A stretch of DNA of 64,000 nucleotides from Hyphomonas neptunium ATCC 15444 (GTDB lineage: Bacteria; Pseudomonadota; Alphaproteobacteria; Caulobacterales; Hyphomonadaceae): assembly GCF_000013025.1 (NCBI RefSeq), contig NC_008358.1, forward strand, positions 2,294,001 through 2,358,000, read 5' to 3'. The number at the start of each line of letters is the position of its first letter. The first letter of the stretch is position 1. The position numbers and the translations under genes are program-made. Below are positions 36,340-45,010 of the stretch, in pieces. The notes under the pieces are model-generated. The model was not told the DNA's origin, ran no database searches, and saw nothing but the letters and a program-made list of their open reading frames with translations.

Positions 36340-36380
36340 ACGAGACTTTATACAGGTATAATTGCTATCTGGATCGACGC

Positions 36381-37193
36381 ATGATGGACACGGCCAAAGA
36401 CTTCAGCACCTTCCTGAAAGATCGCCGGCAGCGGCTCGATCCCGCCGCGCTGGGGTTCACGGGCCGGCGGCGCACGCCGGGCCTGCGCCGCGAGGAGGTT
36501 GCCGCCCGGGCGAATATCAGCACGACCTGGTATACCTGGCTGGAACAGGGCCGCGGCGGCGCCCCCTCGGCCCGCGTCCTCGAAAGCCTCGCGAGCGCGC
36601 TGATGTTGACGGAGGCAGAGCGGGACTATCTCTTCCTGATCGGAATCGGCCGGCCGGCGCGCGCAGGCACCGCAGCCCCGGAGGGGGTCGCCCCGCGCCT
36701 GCAGCGCGTGCTCGATGCCCTCCCCCTCATCCCCGCCCTCGTTGCCACCTCGAGCTGGGATGTCATCGGCTGGAACCAGGCCGCGCGACGAGTGCTGACA
36801 GACTATGACCTTCTGCCGCCCGGGGAGCGGAATATCCTGAGACTGATGTTTCTCGATAGTCAGACACAGGCCGCCCAGTCCGACTGGGCGCTGACAGCGC
36901 GGTATCTGGTGGCCACCTTCCGGGCAGAAACCGCGCGGGCGGGACATAATCCGCGGGCTGCCGATCTCCTGGCAGAACTTTCCGCCAACAGCGAGGCCTT
37001 TGTTCGTCTATGGAAGGAAAACGATGTCCTGCGGCCCGGCGAAGGCACAAAAACGATCCTCAAGCCAAAGGTGGGCGAAGTTTGCCTGGAATTCTCTTCC
37101 TTTGCCGTTGATGGCCGCCCCGACCTGAAGCTCATGATCTATAATCCTGCCAGCGACGCGGACAGGGAGAAGATCGAGCAGCTGTGCAGCTAG
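36381..37193 (+). CDS. XRE-family regulator with MmyB-like ligand-binding domain
   Basis: Regulator of 270 residues. The N-terminal helix-turn-helix spans about residues 10-75: RRQRLDPAALGF, TPGLRREEVAARANISTTW and YTWLEQGRGGAPSARVL. The C-terminal PAS-like MmyB ligand-binding domain includes LEALPLIPALVATSSWDVIG-type sequence, WNQAARRVLTDYD and LRPGEGTKTILKPKVGE. Such proteins in proteobacteria usually control one divergent oxidoreductase gene. Here the divergent gene is an atypical SDR. The promoter and palindrome at 36324-36362 suggest autoregulation. Confidence 0.92.
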   Translation: MMDTAKDFSTFLKDRRQRLDPAALGFTGRRRTPGLRREEVAARANISTTWYTWLEQGRGGAPSARVLESLASALMLTEAERDYLFLIGIGRPARAGTAAPEGVAPRLQRVLDALPLIPALVATSSWDVIGWNQAARRVLTDYDLLPPGERNILRLMFLDSQTQAAQSDWALTARYLVATFRAETARAGHNPRAADLLAELSANSEAFVRLWKENDVLRPGEGTKTILKPKVGEVCLEFSSFAVDGRPDLKLMIYNPASDADREKIEQLCS

Positions 37194-37873
37194 GCTCTGA
37201 GACACCTGCATAAGGCGCTCCCGTAACGCGGTGTCATCCCGCTGCCGCAGCGATCTCTCGCGCATCTGGAGAAAACCCCACCACGCAGCTTTCGATACCG
37301 GGATACAAAATCGTTCTGTCTCAACATGAAAGGTATTGCGACAAGCAGTGCCGAACCCGAAAGCGCTCCTTGAGAGCGCCTTAAGTTCAATCTGTTCAAG
37401 GCTATGGGAAGTTTTCACTTCGTCAGCAGTAACGCGGGTGACGCGCGCAAAAGTCAATTAAAAAACCTTACTATTCCGCGCATTATAACGCTCCAACGCG
37501 AGGCCTGTAATGCAAACTGCAGGGCACATTCTCCTTTGTGTCTGAGTTCGACGCTACCCTTCAGCGCCACAAGGAATTCTAATATGATTGGCTGCTTACG
37601 TCACGTTGGATCCATGCGCCGGGGCTTTCTTGTCGCCCCCCCTGACATCGGCTCCGAGAAACGCGCCTCCTGCCGGAGCATCTCTCCGCCTGCGCAAGCG
37701 CAAAGTCAGACAGGGGCCCCGATTATCAGCCGTCTGTGCAGGGCGGGTCTGCCATCCCCTGCCGCTGATACCGGGCTTGGCAACTCCGCGGTCCAGGACC
37801 GGGCCAACGGTCTGTGACCGGCCCCCTGTCTGTCTGATCGGGGCCTCATCCGGGCAGGACGCGATCAATTAGC
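37194..37873. other. Gene-poor region with a possible IS3-type transposase fragment
   Basis: About 680 bp with no supported intact gene and less GC-rich sequence than its surroundings. On the minus strand at roughly 37205-37262 a short frame reads MRERSLRQRDDTALRERLM, which resembles the start of IS3-family OrfB transposases (DDxALRERL). The likeness ends on both sides, so only about 20 codons would remain. A 6-bp hairpin GCGCTC/GAGCGC lies at 37363-37379. The remaining frames show no motif I recognise. Confidence 0.35.
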
Positions 37874-38653
37874 TTAGAGCAAACCAGGCAGGCTGACCCG
37901 TCGCTCACCCTCTCGGAAATGCGGTGCGCAGGGTGAGCTAACGGCCCTGCGGCACACGTCGCCGACCAGGATGACGACGGGCCCTTCAAACGCGTCGGCC
38001 GCGAGCCGGGCAGCCAGCGTTGCAAGGGTCGCCGCCAGCATCCTTGCGGCCGGTCGCTCCACATCGCAGACAGCGATGGCCGGTGTGTCCGCCCGACGGC
38101 CCGCCGCAATCAACGCGGCCGCGATGGCCGCAAAATCATGTGCGGCCATATAGAGGCATACCGTCGTGGCAGGATCCGCGGCGCTCTCCCAGTCGGTTTC
38201 CGGTCCCTCTGCCCGGTGCCCCGTTGCGAACAGGACCCGCCGGGCCGTGCCCCGTTCGGTAAGAGAGATTCGAAACTGCGCAGCGGCCGCCGATGCGCTG
38301 GTTATTCCGGGAACGACGGCAACCTCGATTCCCATAGCCTCAAGCGCGGCCCGCTCCTCGGCCGCCCGTCCAAAGATGGAAGGATCGCCGCCCTTCAGCC
38401 GGACCACATTGAACCCCTGCTGCGCATATCGAACCAGAGTCCGGTTGATGAAATCCTGTCCGGCCGAAGGCTTGTGCCCGCGCTTGCCAACCTCAATGAT
38501 CCGGGCGCCGGGAGGAATGAGCGATCTGACCTCATCGCTCACCAGCGCATCGATCAGGACGACCTCGGCCGCCTCGATCGCCCGCACGGCGCGAAGCGTC
38601 AGGAGATCGGCCGCGCCTGGGCCAGCCCCAACCAGGGTGATACGGACGGTCAT
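37874..38653 (-). CDS. cobA: Uroporphyrinogen-III C-methyltransferase (SUMT)
   Basis: SAM-dependent enzyme that methylates uroporphyrinogen III at C-2 and C-7 to precorrin-2, the entry to sirohaem. The length of 259 residues fits a single-domain SUMT without the CysG dehydrogenase/chelatase part. Signature motifs: LVGAGPGAADLLTLRAVRAI, DALVSDEV, VRLKGGDPSIFGRAAEE and VPGITSASAAAA. It overlaps the end of the porin gene by ATGA (38650-38653), so both are translated together. NirB, encoded in the same region, needs sirohaem, which explains its presence here. The dehydrogenase/ferrochelatase step must come from elsewhere. Confidence 0.93.
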   Translation of the reverse strand: MTVRITLVGAGPGAADLLTLRAVRAIEAAEVVLIDALVSDEVRSLIPPGARIIEVGKRGHKPSAGQDFINRTLVRYAQQGFNVVRLKGGDPSIFGRAAEERAALEAMGIEVAVVPGITSASAAAAQFRISLTERGTARRVLFATGHRAEGPETDWESAADPATTVCLYMAAHDFAAIAAALIAAGRRADTPAIAVCDVERPAARMLAATLATLAARLAADAFEGPVVILVGDVCRRAVSSPCAPHFREGERRVSLPGLL

Positions 38654-39861
38654 TGCCAGGCCTTCCAGGTAAACCCCAGCCAGAAACGCGTCCTGTCTGA
38701 CAGCCCCCCTGCGCCGTTATAGCGGGCGAGTTTTACCACACCGGATAAATCCCCGCTCAGAGCAAACGTCGTTGTCAGGTCCAGCTCGGTGCCCAGATCC
38801 GCGCCCGTCCGCTCTGCAGAAAAGTCATGCCACGTCAGCGAAACAGCGGGTTTCAGGATTGGGCCAAGTGCCAGGGCGCTGGTATAGCTCGCCCCTACAT
38901 AAATATCATCGAGCCCGTCTCGCGGCGTCGTCAGGAAGACATCTGCAAAGCCGTTGAAGGCATGCCCGGTCGCGAGCGGCGTCTGGAAGGCGCCGCCGTC
39001 GCCGGCCCCCAGGCGCTCCCATCCCAGGCGTCCGGCAACCGGCCCGTCTGACAGGGTCAGTTCGGCTGCGGCATAACGGGCCTCATAGCTTACCGGATTG
39101 CCGCCATAGTCCGTCTGCCGCGCCAGACTGGCCGCATAGGCGAGCTTCCTGCCCGATTGGGCGATGACGCCGGTCATCCGGGCGCCATAGGTCGCGTTCG
39201 ATACCGGGGCCCCGCCGTCCTCAAAATCCATCAGATACGCAAATCCCGTGAGCTCCAGGGACGGGCCGGGAGACACGCGCAGGTTTGCCATATGCGTGTT
39301 GCTGTCCCAATCAAGGTCGTCCCCGAAGATCCGGTTGACGCGGTCCACATAGGCGTAGCTCGCCTGAACCGGGCCGGCGGCATAGTCGAGCCGAAGGGCA
39401 TCAAAGGTCTGTTCGTCCTGGCGCCACGCCGCGCCGCCGACGAATCTCTGGTCATCCAGATTGATCCGCTGCCGGCCGAGCGTGGCGCTGAACGCCTCTG
39501 CGGGCTTCCAGACAAGCTGCGCCAGGTTCACTTCCGTGACCTCAGGATCGGCGATGACCGCATAGGGTTCAGCGGGCGGAACCGCATCATTATAATTGCC
39601 GTACAGGGATCTCACATCCTCGAATTCCAAAGTTGCAGACAGATCCTTCCAGGCTCGGGTTTCAAATCCGAGCCGCGTGCGCACGGTCAGGGCCTCGGCC
39701 GGCCGGACACCGTCCTGATCTGCTGCTTCCCAGCGGGGCCTGAACTCCAGCCAGGCGCGGAAAGGGTCGGCTGCGGCCTGCGCTGAGGCTTCTGAAAACG
39801 CCAGGCATCCTAAAAATCCGCTGCTCAGCAGCCCTGCAAAAACTCCGGAAAATCGCAACAT
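38650..39861 (-). CDS. Alginate-export-type outer membrane porin
   Basis: Outer membrane beta-barrel of about 403 residues. A signal peptide (residues 1-25, ending SEASAQA) precedes FRAWLEFRPRWEAADQDG and RTRLGFETRAWKD, then RQRINLDDQRFVG, a pattern of the alginate-export/AlgE-like porin family; the C-terminus ends FWLGFTWKAWQ. The start at 39861 follows AGGAG, while the frame is open to 39951. In nitrate and nitrite assimilation clusters, such porins are thought to let the anion through the outer membrane. A strong terminator hairpin lies about 20 nt upstream of the start codon. It is coupled to cobA by an ATGA overlap. Confidence 0.82.
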   Translation of the reverse strand: MLRFSGVFAGLLSSGFLGCLAFSEASAQAAADPFRAWLEFRPRWEAADQDGVRPAEALTVRTRLGFETRAWKDLSATLEFEDVRSLYGNYNDAVPPAEPYAVIADPEVTEVNLAQLVWKPAEAFSATLGRQRINLDDQRFVGGAAWRQDEQTFDALRLDYAAGPVQASYAYVDRVNRIFGDDLDWDSNTHMANLRVSPGPSLELTGFAYLMDFEDGGAPVSNATYGARMTGVIAQSGRKLAYAASLARQTDYGGNPVSYEARYAAAELTLSDGPVAGRLGWERLGAGDGGAFQTPLATGHAFNGFADVFLTTPRDGLDDIYVGASYTSALALGPILKPAVSLTWHDFSAERTGADLGTELDLTTTFALSGDLSGVVKLARYNGAGGLSDRTRFWLGFTWKAWQ

Positions 39862-39880
39862 CGTCTCCTGTGCCAAACGC

Positions 39881-39914
39881 AAAAAAGTCCGCGCAGCCTT
39901 TCGGCTGCGCGGAC
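39881..39914 (-). terminator. Intrinsic terminator in the porin leader, candidate attenuator
   Basis: On the minus strand a 12-bp perfect stem (GTCCGCGCAGCC / GGCTGCGCGGAC, plus-strand 39887-39914) with a GAAA loop is followed by TTTTTT (39886-39881), a textbook intrinsic terminator. The T-run ends only 19 nt before the porin ATG, and that gap also holds the ribosome site. There is no room for a separate promoter downstream, so transcription of porin-cobA must pass this hairpin. It would also end nasT-nasS transcripts. Confidence 0.85.
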
Positions 39915-40063
39915 GTCTCTGCCCGCTGATTACCTTAAATTTTCCCGGCACAACGCTGCGCCTTCACCCCGAACAGCCTTTATGGCGGCATTGAAGTCGA
40001 CAGCCTCTGTCCACGGAGGATGCTTTTCAGGCGCGCCGGCGAAAATTTGCGCGCTTTAACGGC

Positions 40064-41206
40064 TCAAAGATCAAAAAGCGGGCGATCGGGGCCCATTTCG
40101 ATGGGTTGATCCGCGTCGCCGAATGTCCAGCCCGCAGGATGACAGGCCTCCGGTTTCTCGTCGGTGCCCGGCAGACTGCGCCCGCTCCCTGCAAGCGCCG
40201 CGCGGTAAAGATCCGGCCGGAAGGCCTGCTCTGCGCCCATTGCGCTGACAGACACGCCGCTCGCCACCAGTTCCTCTGCGATCAGCCGCGCCTGGCTGAG
40301 CCAGGGGAATCCAGCCGCGTAACGATCAAAGACCATGAAATCCGCGTGCGTCTCTGCCGCGCCGCCCGGATACCGGACGATCTGCCCTTCAAGACCGCGA
40401 CGGACAACCTCCTCCGGCACAGGCACAAAGCCCTTCTGACTGAGGACCCCGGCGGCGGCGGCGCGATTGCCGGGCTGATCCAGCCAGACAGACGCACCTG
40501 AGACCGCGCGCACGAGGGCGCCGGTGGCGTCGGCCTCCAGAATGGGAGGCCCCACCGCCAGCACCTTTTCGATCCCCGCAGGTCGCAGATCCAGGGAGCT
40601 CGCCACCATCGCGCCATAGCCGCGCGCCACCGAGTAGGACCCCCAGGGCTCCCCGACACAGTATCCGTCGACGAGGTCGCGCTCCAGAAAGCCGTCCACC
40701 TCAGGTGGGGGTACAATCAGGATGCGGATGAGGTCCGGATCGATCCCGCCCGCAGAAAAAAACCGCTTCAACTCGATATACTGCCGCGATTCCGGAAACA
40801 CAGCCGCAAAGGTCAGGGGCCGCCGCCCCGCCGCCGCATCTGCAGACACCACCGTATGAAGGGACCGGGCCGCTTCCAGGGCGGTGCGCGGGGGATGGCC
40901 CAGCGCGTCACACATACGCCCGTAGAGGGCCAGGGACACAATGATCGAATTTCCGTTCAGGCTGAGGGCCATCGGGGCCACAAGTCCCCCGGGACCGCCG
41001 TCCAGCCAGCGCGCAACCACCGCCGGCGCCAGCATATGCCCCCCGTCCAGCATCCCGAGCTGGATGAGTTCCCGCGCCGTGGACCAGGCATTCTGACGGA
41101 CGAGCCGGACGTCCAGTCCCTGAGCCTCGAAGAGGCCAAGCGCCTGCGCCATGACCAGCGGGGCGCAATCGTTCAGCGGCACGTAGCCGAGGCGTAGCGG
41201 GATCAT
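40064..41206 (-). CDS. nasS: NasS-type nitrate/nitrite sensor, NrtA-like without signal peptide
   Basis: Protein of 380 residues of the NrtA/CmpA periplasmic-binding-like family, beginning IPLRLGYVPLNDCAPLVMA with no signal peptide or lipobox, so cytoplasmic. Conserved parts include NAWSTARELIQLGMLDGGHM, LNGNSIIVS and YCVGEPWGSYSVARG. Cytoplasmic NrtA-like proteins encoded beside an ANTAR protein are NasS, which holds the antiterminator inactive until it binds nitrate or nitrite. The start at 41206 overlaps the nasT stop by ATGA, coupling their translation. The longer upstream frame is antisense or shadow sequence. Confidence 0.9.
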   Translation of the reverse strand: MIPLRLGYVPLNDCAPLVMAQALGLFEAQGLDVRLVRQNAWSTARELIQLGMLDGGHMLAPAVVARWLDGGPGGLVAPMALSLNGNSIIVSLALYGRMCDALGHPPRTALEAARSLHTVVSADAAAGRRPLTFAAVFPESRQYIELKRFFSAGGIDPDLIRILIVPPPEVDGFLERDLVDGYCVGEPWGSYSVARGYGAMVASSLDLRPAGIEKVLAVGPPILEADATGALVRAVSGASVWLDQPGNRAAAAGVLSQKGFVPVPEEVVRRGLEGQIVRYPGGAAETHADFMVFDRYAAGFPWLSQARLIAEELVASGVSVSAMGAEQAFRPDLYRAALAGSGRSLPGTDEKPEACHPAGWTFGDADQPIEMGPDRPLFDL

Positions 41207-41784
41207 TCTTCCCCTCCCAGCAATTGCTCCGAAGCGAGGATCTCGCGGGCGACCGCCGCAATCGTGATGCACCGGTCCATGGCAGATTTGCGTAGAAGCG
41301 CGAAGGCCGCCGGCTCATCAATCCCGCGCCGCTTCATCAGCAGGCCTTTGGCACGGTCCATCGCTTTGCGGTCTTCCAGCTGCGCGCGCGCGCGGGCAAT
41401 ATCCTCGCGCGCGTCCTGCATCACGCGGAAGCGGGCCTTGGCAAGGTCGAGCACCGAGCGCACCCGCGATGCCGAAAGCCCGTCCACAACATAGGCGGCC
41501 ACGCCTGCGCGCAGGGCCTCTTCTGTCTCTTCCGGCGCGCTGCGGTCGACGAACATGACAATGGGCTTCGGGTTGGTCTGCGTGACCCGTTTGAGATCTT
41601 CGAGAGTGTCGCGCGCCGGGGTGTCACAGGCAATAATCACCAGATCGGGCGAATGGCGCGCAATCTGATCCAGCATGGTCAGCGTGCCGGACGCGAAATG
41701 CACAACCATATCGGAGACATCGCGTAATCCTTCCAGCACGAGGGCGCGGCGCTGTTCATTATGATCAACCAGAAGGACGCGCAC
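41203..41784 (-). CDS. nasT: NasT-type ANTAR antiterminator with response-regulator-like domain
   Basis: Protein of 193 residues, the usual NasT size. The receiver-like domain starts VRVLLVDHNEQRRALVLEG and continues VIIACDTPARD and PIVMFVDRSA. The C-terminal ANTAR RNA-binding domain reads DRKAMDRAKGLLMKRRGIDE and AFALLRKSAMDRCITI. NasT binds two-hairpin leader RNAs and stops intrinsic termination ahead of nitrate/nitrite assimilation genes. The start is a GTG at 41784; the frame runs open to 41949 but the family N-terminus begins here. It forms an operon with nasS (ATGA overlap) and is divergent from nirB. Confidence 0.92.
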   Translation of the reverse strand: MRVLLVDHNEQRRALVLEGLRDVSDMVVHFASGTLTMLDQIARHSPDLVIIACDTPARDTLEDLKRVTQTNPKPIVMFVDRSAPEETEEALRAGVAAYVVDGLSASRVRSVLDLAKARFRVMQDAREDIARARAQLEDRKAMDRAKGLLMKRRGIDEPAAFALLRKSAMDRCITIAAVAREILASEQLLGGEE

Positions 41785-42180
41785 AAATACCGGACACCTG
41801 AACAAAGGGACTTCAGGGGCCGACGCTGACGCGCGATCCGGAGTCGCTGCTACCGGCCCGCGCGCAATGAAGCCGCTCGACCCGGTTCCTGCCCGAAAGC
41901 CGGGCAGCGCGTCTGGCCGGCGCACAATTTCGCGGCAGCGCGCCCACATTCACGCCCCAGGGCGGTTTTACGCTGGTGTCTGCAAACACCGCAGGCTTCC
42001 CTGAGCCTCGGATCGCGTTGATGTGATCTGAATGCCAGCACCCCTATCTGGTGCGTGCAGCGATGAGGCTGCGTTTTCGGCTCCCTTCCAACGGGGAGAG
42101 CCGGAGCGCGGTCTGTGGCCGGGTTCCGGGAAAAGAACCCGGCGAAGGCAAGATGCTTCGCCGTTTAAAGCGGAGTATCC
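41785..42180. other. Divergent region between nasT and nirB
   Basis: About 395 bp with no gene. The nirB-proximal 150 bp carry several stem-loops and are described separately. The nasT-proximal part shows a short hairpin GGTGT/ACACC near 41975-41990. A sigma54 or NtrC site was not recognised. Confidence 0.5.
42039..42162 (+). promoter_or_regulatory. Structured nirB leader, candidate NasT-responsive RNA
   Basis: Four stem-loops occur in series: GCACC/GGTGC near 42039-42055; a 7-bp stem at 42055-42074 with hexaloop GATGAG; a stem GGCTCCC/GGGAGAGCC at 42079-42102; a 9-bp perfect stem at 42118-42143 (GCCGGGTTC/GAACCCGGC); and a 7-bp stem at 42141-42162 (GGCGAAG/CTTCGCC) that shares three bases with the previous one. 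The last lies just before the ribosome site GGAG. ANTAR targets have hexaloops with A1 and G4; this loop has G4 but not A1, and the final T-run is only three bases. Confidence 0.5.
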
Positions 42181-44652
42181 ATGCCTGAAGTCCCTTATCC
42201 CTTACCAAAGCGACATCGCCTGGTCATCGTCGGCAATGGCATGGCGCCCGGCCGCATGCTCGAACATCTGTTCGAGCACGGAGGGAAAGACTTCGACGTC
42301 AAGATCTTCAATGCCGAACCGCGCGTCAATTATGACCGCATCATGCTTTCCCCCGTATTGTCCGGCGAGAAGACATTCGACGACATCGTGATCCATGGCG
42401 ATGGCTGGTACATCGAGCACGGGATCACTCTCTATAAGGGCCACCGCGTCGTAGCAATTGACCGGCAGTTAAAAACCGTGACGTCCGATCAGGGTGAGGT
42501 CGCCCGCTACGATACGCTCGTCCTGGCGACGGGCTCCGACCCCCTGATCCTGCCGGTTCCGGGCGCCAGCCTCAGCGGCGTCCTCTCCTACCGCGACCTG
42601 GATGACGTCACCGCGATGATGCTGGCCGCGCAGCCCGGTCACAAGGCCGTGGTCATCGGCGGCGGCCTGCTCGGGCTGGAAGCGGCGGCCGGGCTTCAGG
42701 CTCGCGGCATGGAGGTGACGGTCGTTCACCTGATGCCGACCCTGATGGAGCGTCAGCTTGATGCGTCCGCCGGCTACCTCCTGCAGAAGGAACTGGAGGC
42801 GCGCGGCATCCGGGTCCTCTGCGGCGCAAAAACCCGGGCCGTGCTCGGGGAAACCCGCGCCGAAGGCCTTGAACTTGAAGACGGAACAACACTCGACGCC
42901 TCCCTGGTCGTCATGGCCGTCGGCATCCGGCCGAATGCGGCGCTGGCGCGGGGCGCCGGGCTGAACGTGGGCCGCGGCATCCGCGTTGATGCGCAGATGG
43001 GCACCTCTGACCCCGATATTCTCGCCCTCGGGGAATGCGCCGAAGTGGACGGGCGGGTCTATGGCCTCGTCGCGCCGCTCTACGAGATGGCAAAAGCCGC
43101 CGCGGCGCGGCTGGCCGGAGATGAAACGATTACATTCCGGCATGCCGACACCGCCACCAAACTGAAAGTGACAGGGATCAATCTCTATTCGCTCGGCGAC
43201 TTTGCCTCCGAAAGCGATCGCGAAGACATCGTGCTGCGCGACGCGGCCCGCGGCATCTACAAGCGTGTCGTGCTCAGGGAGAACCGCGTCATCGGCGCGG
43301 TTCTTTATGGCGACACGCGGGATGGTCCCTGGCTGAGCGACCTCAAGAAGCGGGACGTCGACATCGGGGACATAAGGGAAACCCTGATCTTCGGGCAAAA
43401 CGCGCAAGGGGCTGCCCTCGATCCCCTGGCGACGGTCGCTGCCCTGCCCGACGACGCGGAAATCTGCGGGTGTAACGGGGTCTGCAAGGGAAAGATCGTC
43501 ACGACGATCCGGACAAAGAACCTCACCACCCTCGACGCGGTCCGGGCCCATACCAAGGCATCCGCCTCGTGCGGCAGCTGCACCGGGCTCGTCGAAAATC
43601 TGATGTCGCTGGTCCTGGGCGACGGCTACCAGGCCGGCGCGGCCAAAACGATGTGCCCCTGCACGCCCCTGGGTCACGGAGAGGTTCGCCGGCTGATCAA
43701 GGTCAAAACCCTGACATCGATTCCGGCGGTGATGCAGGAACTTGGCTGGTCGACCCCGGACGGCTGCGCCAAGTGCCGGCCCGCCCTCAACTATTATCTT
43801 CTGTGCGACTGGCCCGATACGTATACGGACGATCCTCAGTCCCGGTTCATCAATGAGCGGGCGCATGCAAATATCCAGAAGGACGGGACATTCTCCGTCG
43901 TGCCCCGCGCCTGGGGCGGGGTGACGTCGTCGAAGGAATTACGGGCCATTGCGGACGTTGTCGACAGGTTCGAGATACCGATGGTCAAATATACCGGCGG
44001 CCAGCGGATTGACCTGCTGGGCGTGAAAAAAGAAGACTTGCCGGCTGTCTGGGCGGATCTGAATGCCGCCGGCATGGTGTCGGGGCATGCCTATGCCAAG
44101 GGACTGCGCACGGTGAAGACCTGCGTCGGGTCAGAATGGTGCCGCTTCGGCACGCAGGATTCGACCGGGCTTGGCATTCGTCTGGAGAAATTCCTCTGGG
44201 GGTCATGGACCCCCGCCAAGGTGAAACTCGCCGTCTCCGGCTGCCCCCGTAACTGCGCGGAAGCCACGTGCAAGGACATTGGCGTCATTTGTGTGGACAG
44301 CGGCTATGAGATCCACTTCGCCGGCGCCGCGGGCCTCGAAATCAGGGGCACGGAAAAACTCGGCCTGGTCCGCACCGAAGACGAAGCGGTCGAAGTGATC
44401 GCCGCCCTGCTCCAGATGTACCGCGAACAGGGTTTCTATCTCGAACGGATCTACAAATGGGCGGCCCGGATCGGCACGCCGGTCATTTCTGAGCAGATCC
44501 TCGCAGATCCAGAACGGCGCCGCGACTATTTCGAGCGATTTATCGTGTCCCAGAAAAAGGCGCAGATCGATCCCTGGGCGGAGCGGGTCGCCGGACTCGA
44601 AAGACAGGAATTTGTATCCCTGACGCCCCAACTGCCAGGAGGGGTGTCATGA
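42181..44652 (+). CDS. nirB: Assimilatory NADH-nitrite reductase large subunit
   Basis: Cytoplasmic enzyme reducing nitrite to ammonium, 823 residues. Domain order: FAD/NAD(P)-binding pyridine nucleotide-disulfide fold (residues 1-330: LVIVGNGMAPGRMLEHLFE, VVIGGGLLGLEAAAGL), two BFD-type 2Fe-2S segments (about 428 CGCNGVCKG with CGSC, and about 490 CPCTPLGH with CAKC), then the nitrite/sulfite reductase half-domains. The sirohaem-4Fe-4S cysteines are in CVGSEWCRFG (about 646) and SGCPRNCAEATC (about 686). It starts at ATG after GGAG and a structured leader. nirD overlaps its end by ATGA. The sirohaem is supplied via the nearby cobA. Confidence 0.96.
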   Translation: MPEVPYPLPKRHRLVIVGNGMAPGRMLEHLFEHGGKDFDVKIFNAEPRVNYDRIMLSPVLSGEKTFDDIVIHGDGWYIEHGITLYKGHRVVAIDRQLKTVTSDQGEVARYDTLVLATGSDPLILPVPGASLSGVLSYRDLDDVTAMMLAAQPGHKAVVIGGGLLGLEAAAGLQARGMEVTVVHLMPTLMERQLDASAGYLLQKELEARGIRVLCGAKTRAVLGETRAEGLELEDGTTLDASLVVMAVGIRPNAALARGAGLNVGRGIRVDAQMGTSDPDILALGECAEVDGRVYGLVAPLYEMAKAAAARLAGDETITFRHADTATKLKVTGINLYSLGDFASESDREDIVLRDAARGIYKRVVLRENRVIGAVLYGDTRDGPWLSDLKKRDVDIGDIRETLIFGQNAQGAALDPLATVAALPDDAEICGCNGVCKGKIVTTIRTKNLTTLDAVRAHTKASASCGSCTGLVENLMSLVLGDGYQAGAAKTMCPCTPLGHGEVRRLIKVKTLTSIPAVMQELGWSTPDGCAKCRPALNYYLLCDWPDTYTDDPQSRFINERAHANIQKDGTFSVVPRAWGGVTSSKELRAIADVVDRFEIPMVKYTGGQRIDLLGVKKEDLPAVWADLNAAGMVSGHAYAKGLRTVKTCVGSEWCRFGTQDSTGLGIRLEKFLWGSWTPAKVKLAVSGCPRNCAEATCKDIGVICVDSGYEIHFAGAAGLEIRGTEKLGLVRTEDEAVEVIAALLQMYREQGFYLERIYKWAARIGTPVISEQILADPERRRDYFERFIVSQKKAQIDPWAERVAGLERQEFVSLTPQLPGGVS

Positions 44653-44996
44653 GCCACGCGCCGCTCACCGACCTCGCCGCCCTGGAGGACATCCCCCGGC
44701 CAGGTGCCCTCAGGATTATGGCTGGCGGGATCAGGATCGCCGTTTTCCGGACCGGATCTGACACCGTGTACGGACTGGAGGACCGCTGCCCGCACAAAGG
44801 CGGTCCCCTGTCGGACGGGATGGTTCACGGGGCCTGCGTCACCTGCCCGCTGCACAACTGGACCATTTCCCTGGAAACCGGCCGGGCGCAGGGCGCCGAC
44901 GCCGGCCGTGTACGCACCTTCCGGACAGAGATCCGGGACGGCCGCGTCCTGATTGACCTGACCGAACTTGTCCCACCCCTGAACGCAACCCGCTGA
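44649..44996 (+). CDS. nirD: Nitrite reductase small subunit, Rieske type
   Basis: Partner of NirB, 115 residues. It has the Rieske fold with complete ligands: CPHKGGPLSDG and CPLHNWTISLETG. Some enterobacterial NirD proteins lack these ligands, so this one may bind a 2Fe-2S cluster. Translation is coupled to nirB through an ATGA overlap at 44649-44652. Confidence 0.95.
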   Translation: MSHAPLTDLAALEDIPRPGALRIMAGGIRIAVFRTGSDTVYGLEDRCPHKGGPLSDGMVHGACVTCPLHNWTISLETGRAQGADAGRVRTFRTEIRDGRVLIDLTELVPPLNATR

Positions 44997-45010
44997 GGAG
45001 CATTCCACAC

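Noticed and set aside
37404..37817. Plus-strand frame of 137 codons in the gene-poor region
   Set aside because: No ribosome site, signal or motif; amino acid composition looks random.
42469..43866. 465-codon minus-strand open frame
   Set aside because: Antisense to nirB; composition typical of shadow frames.
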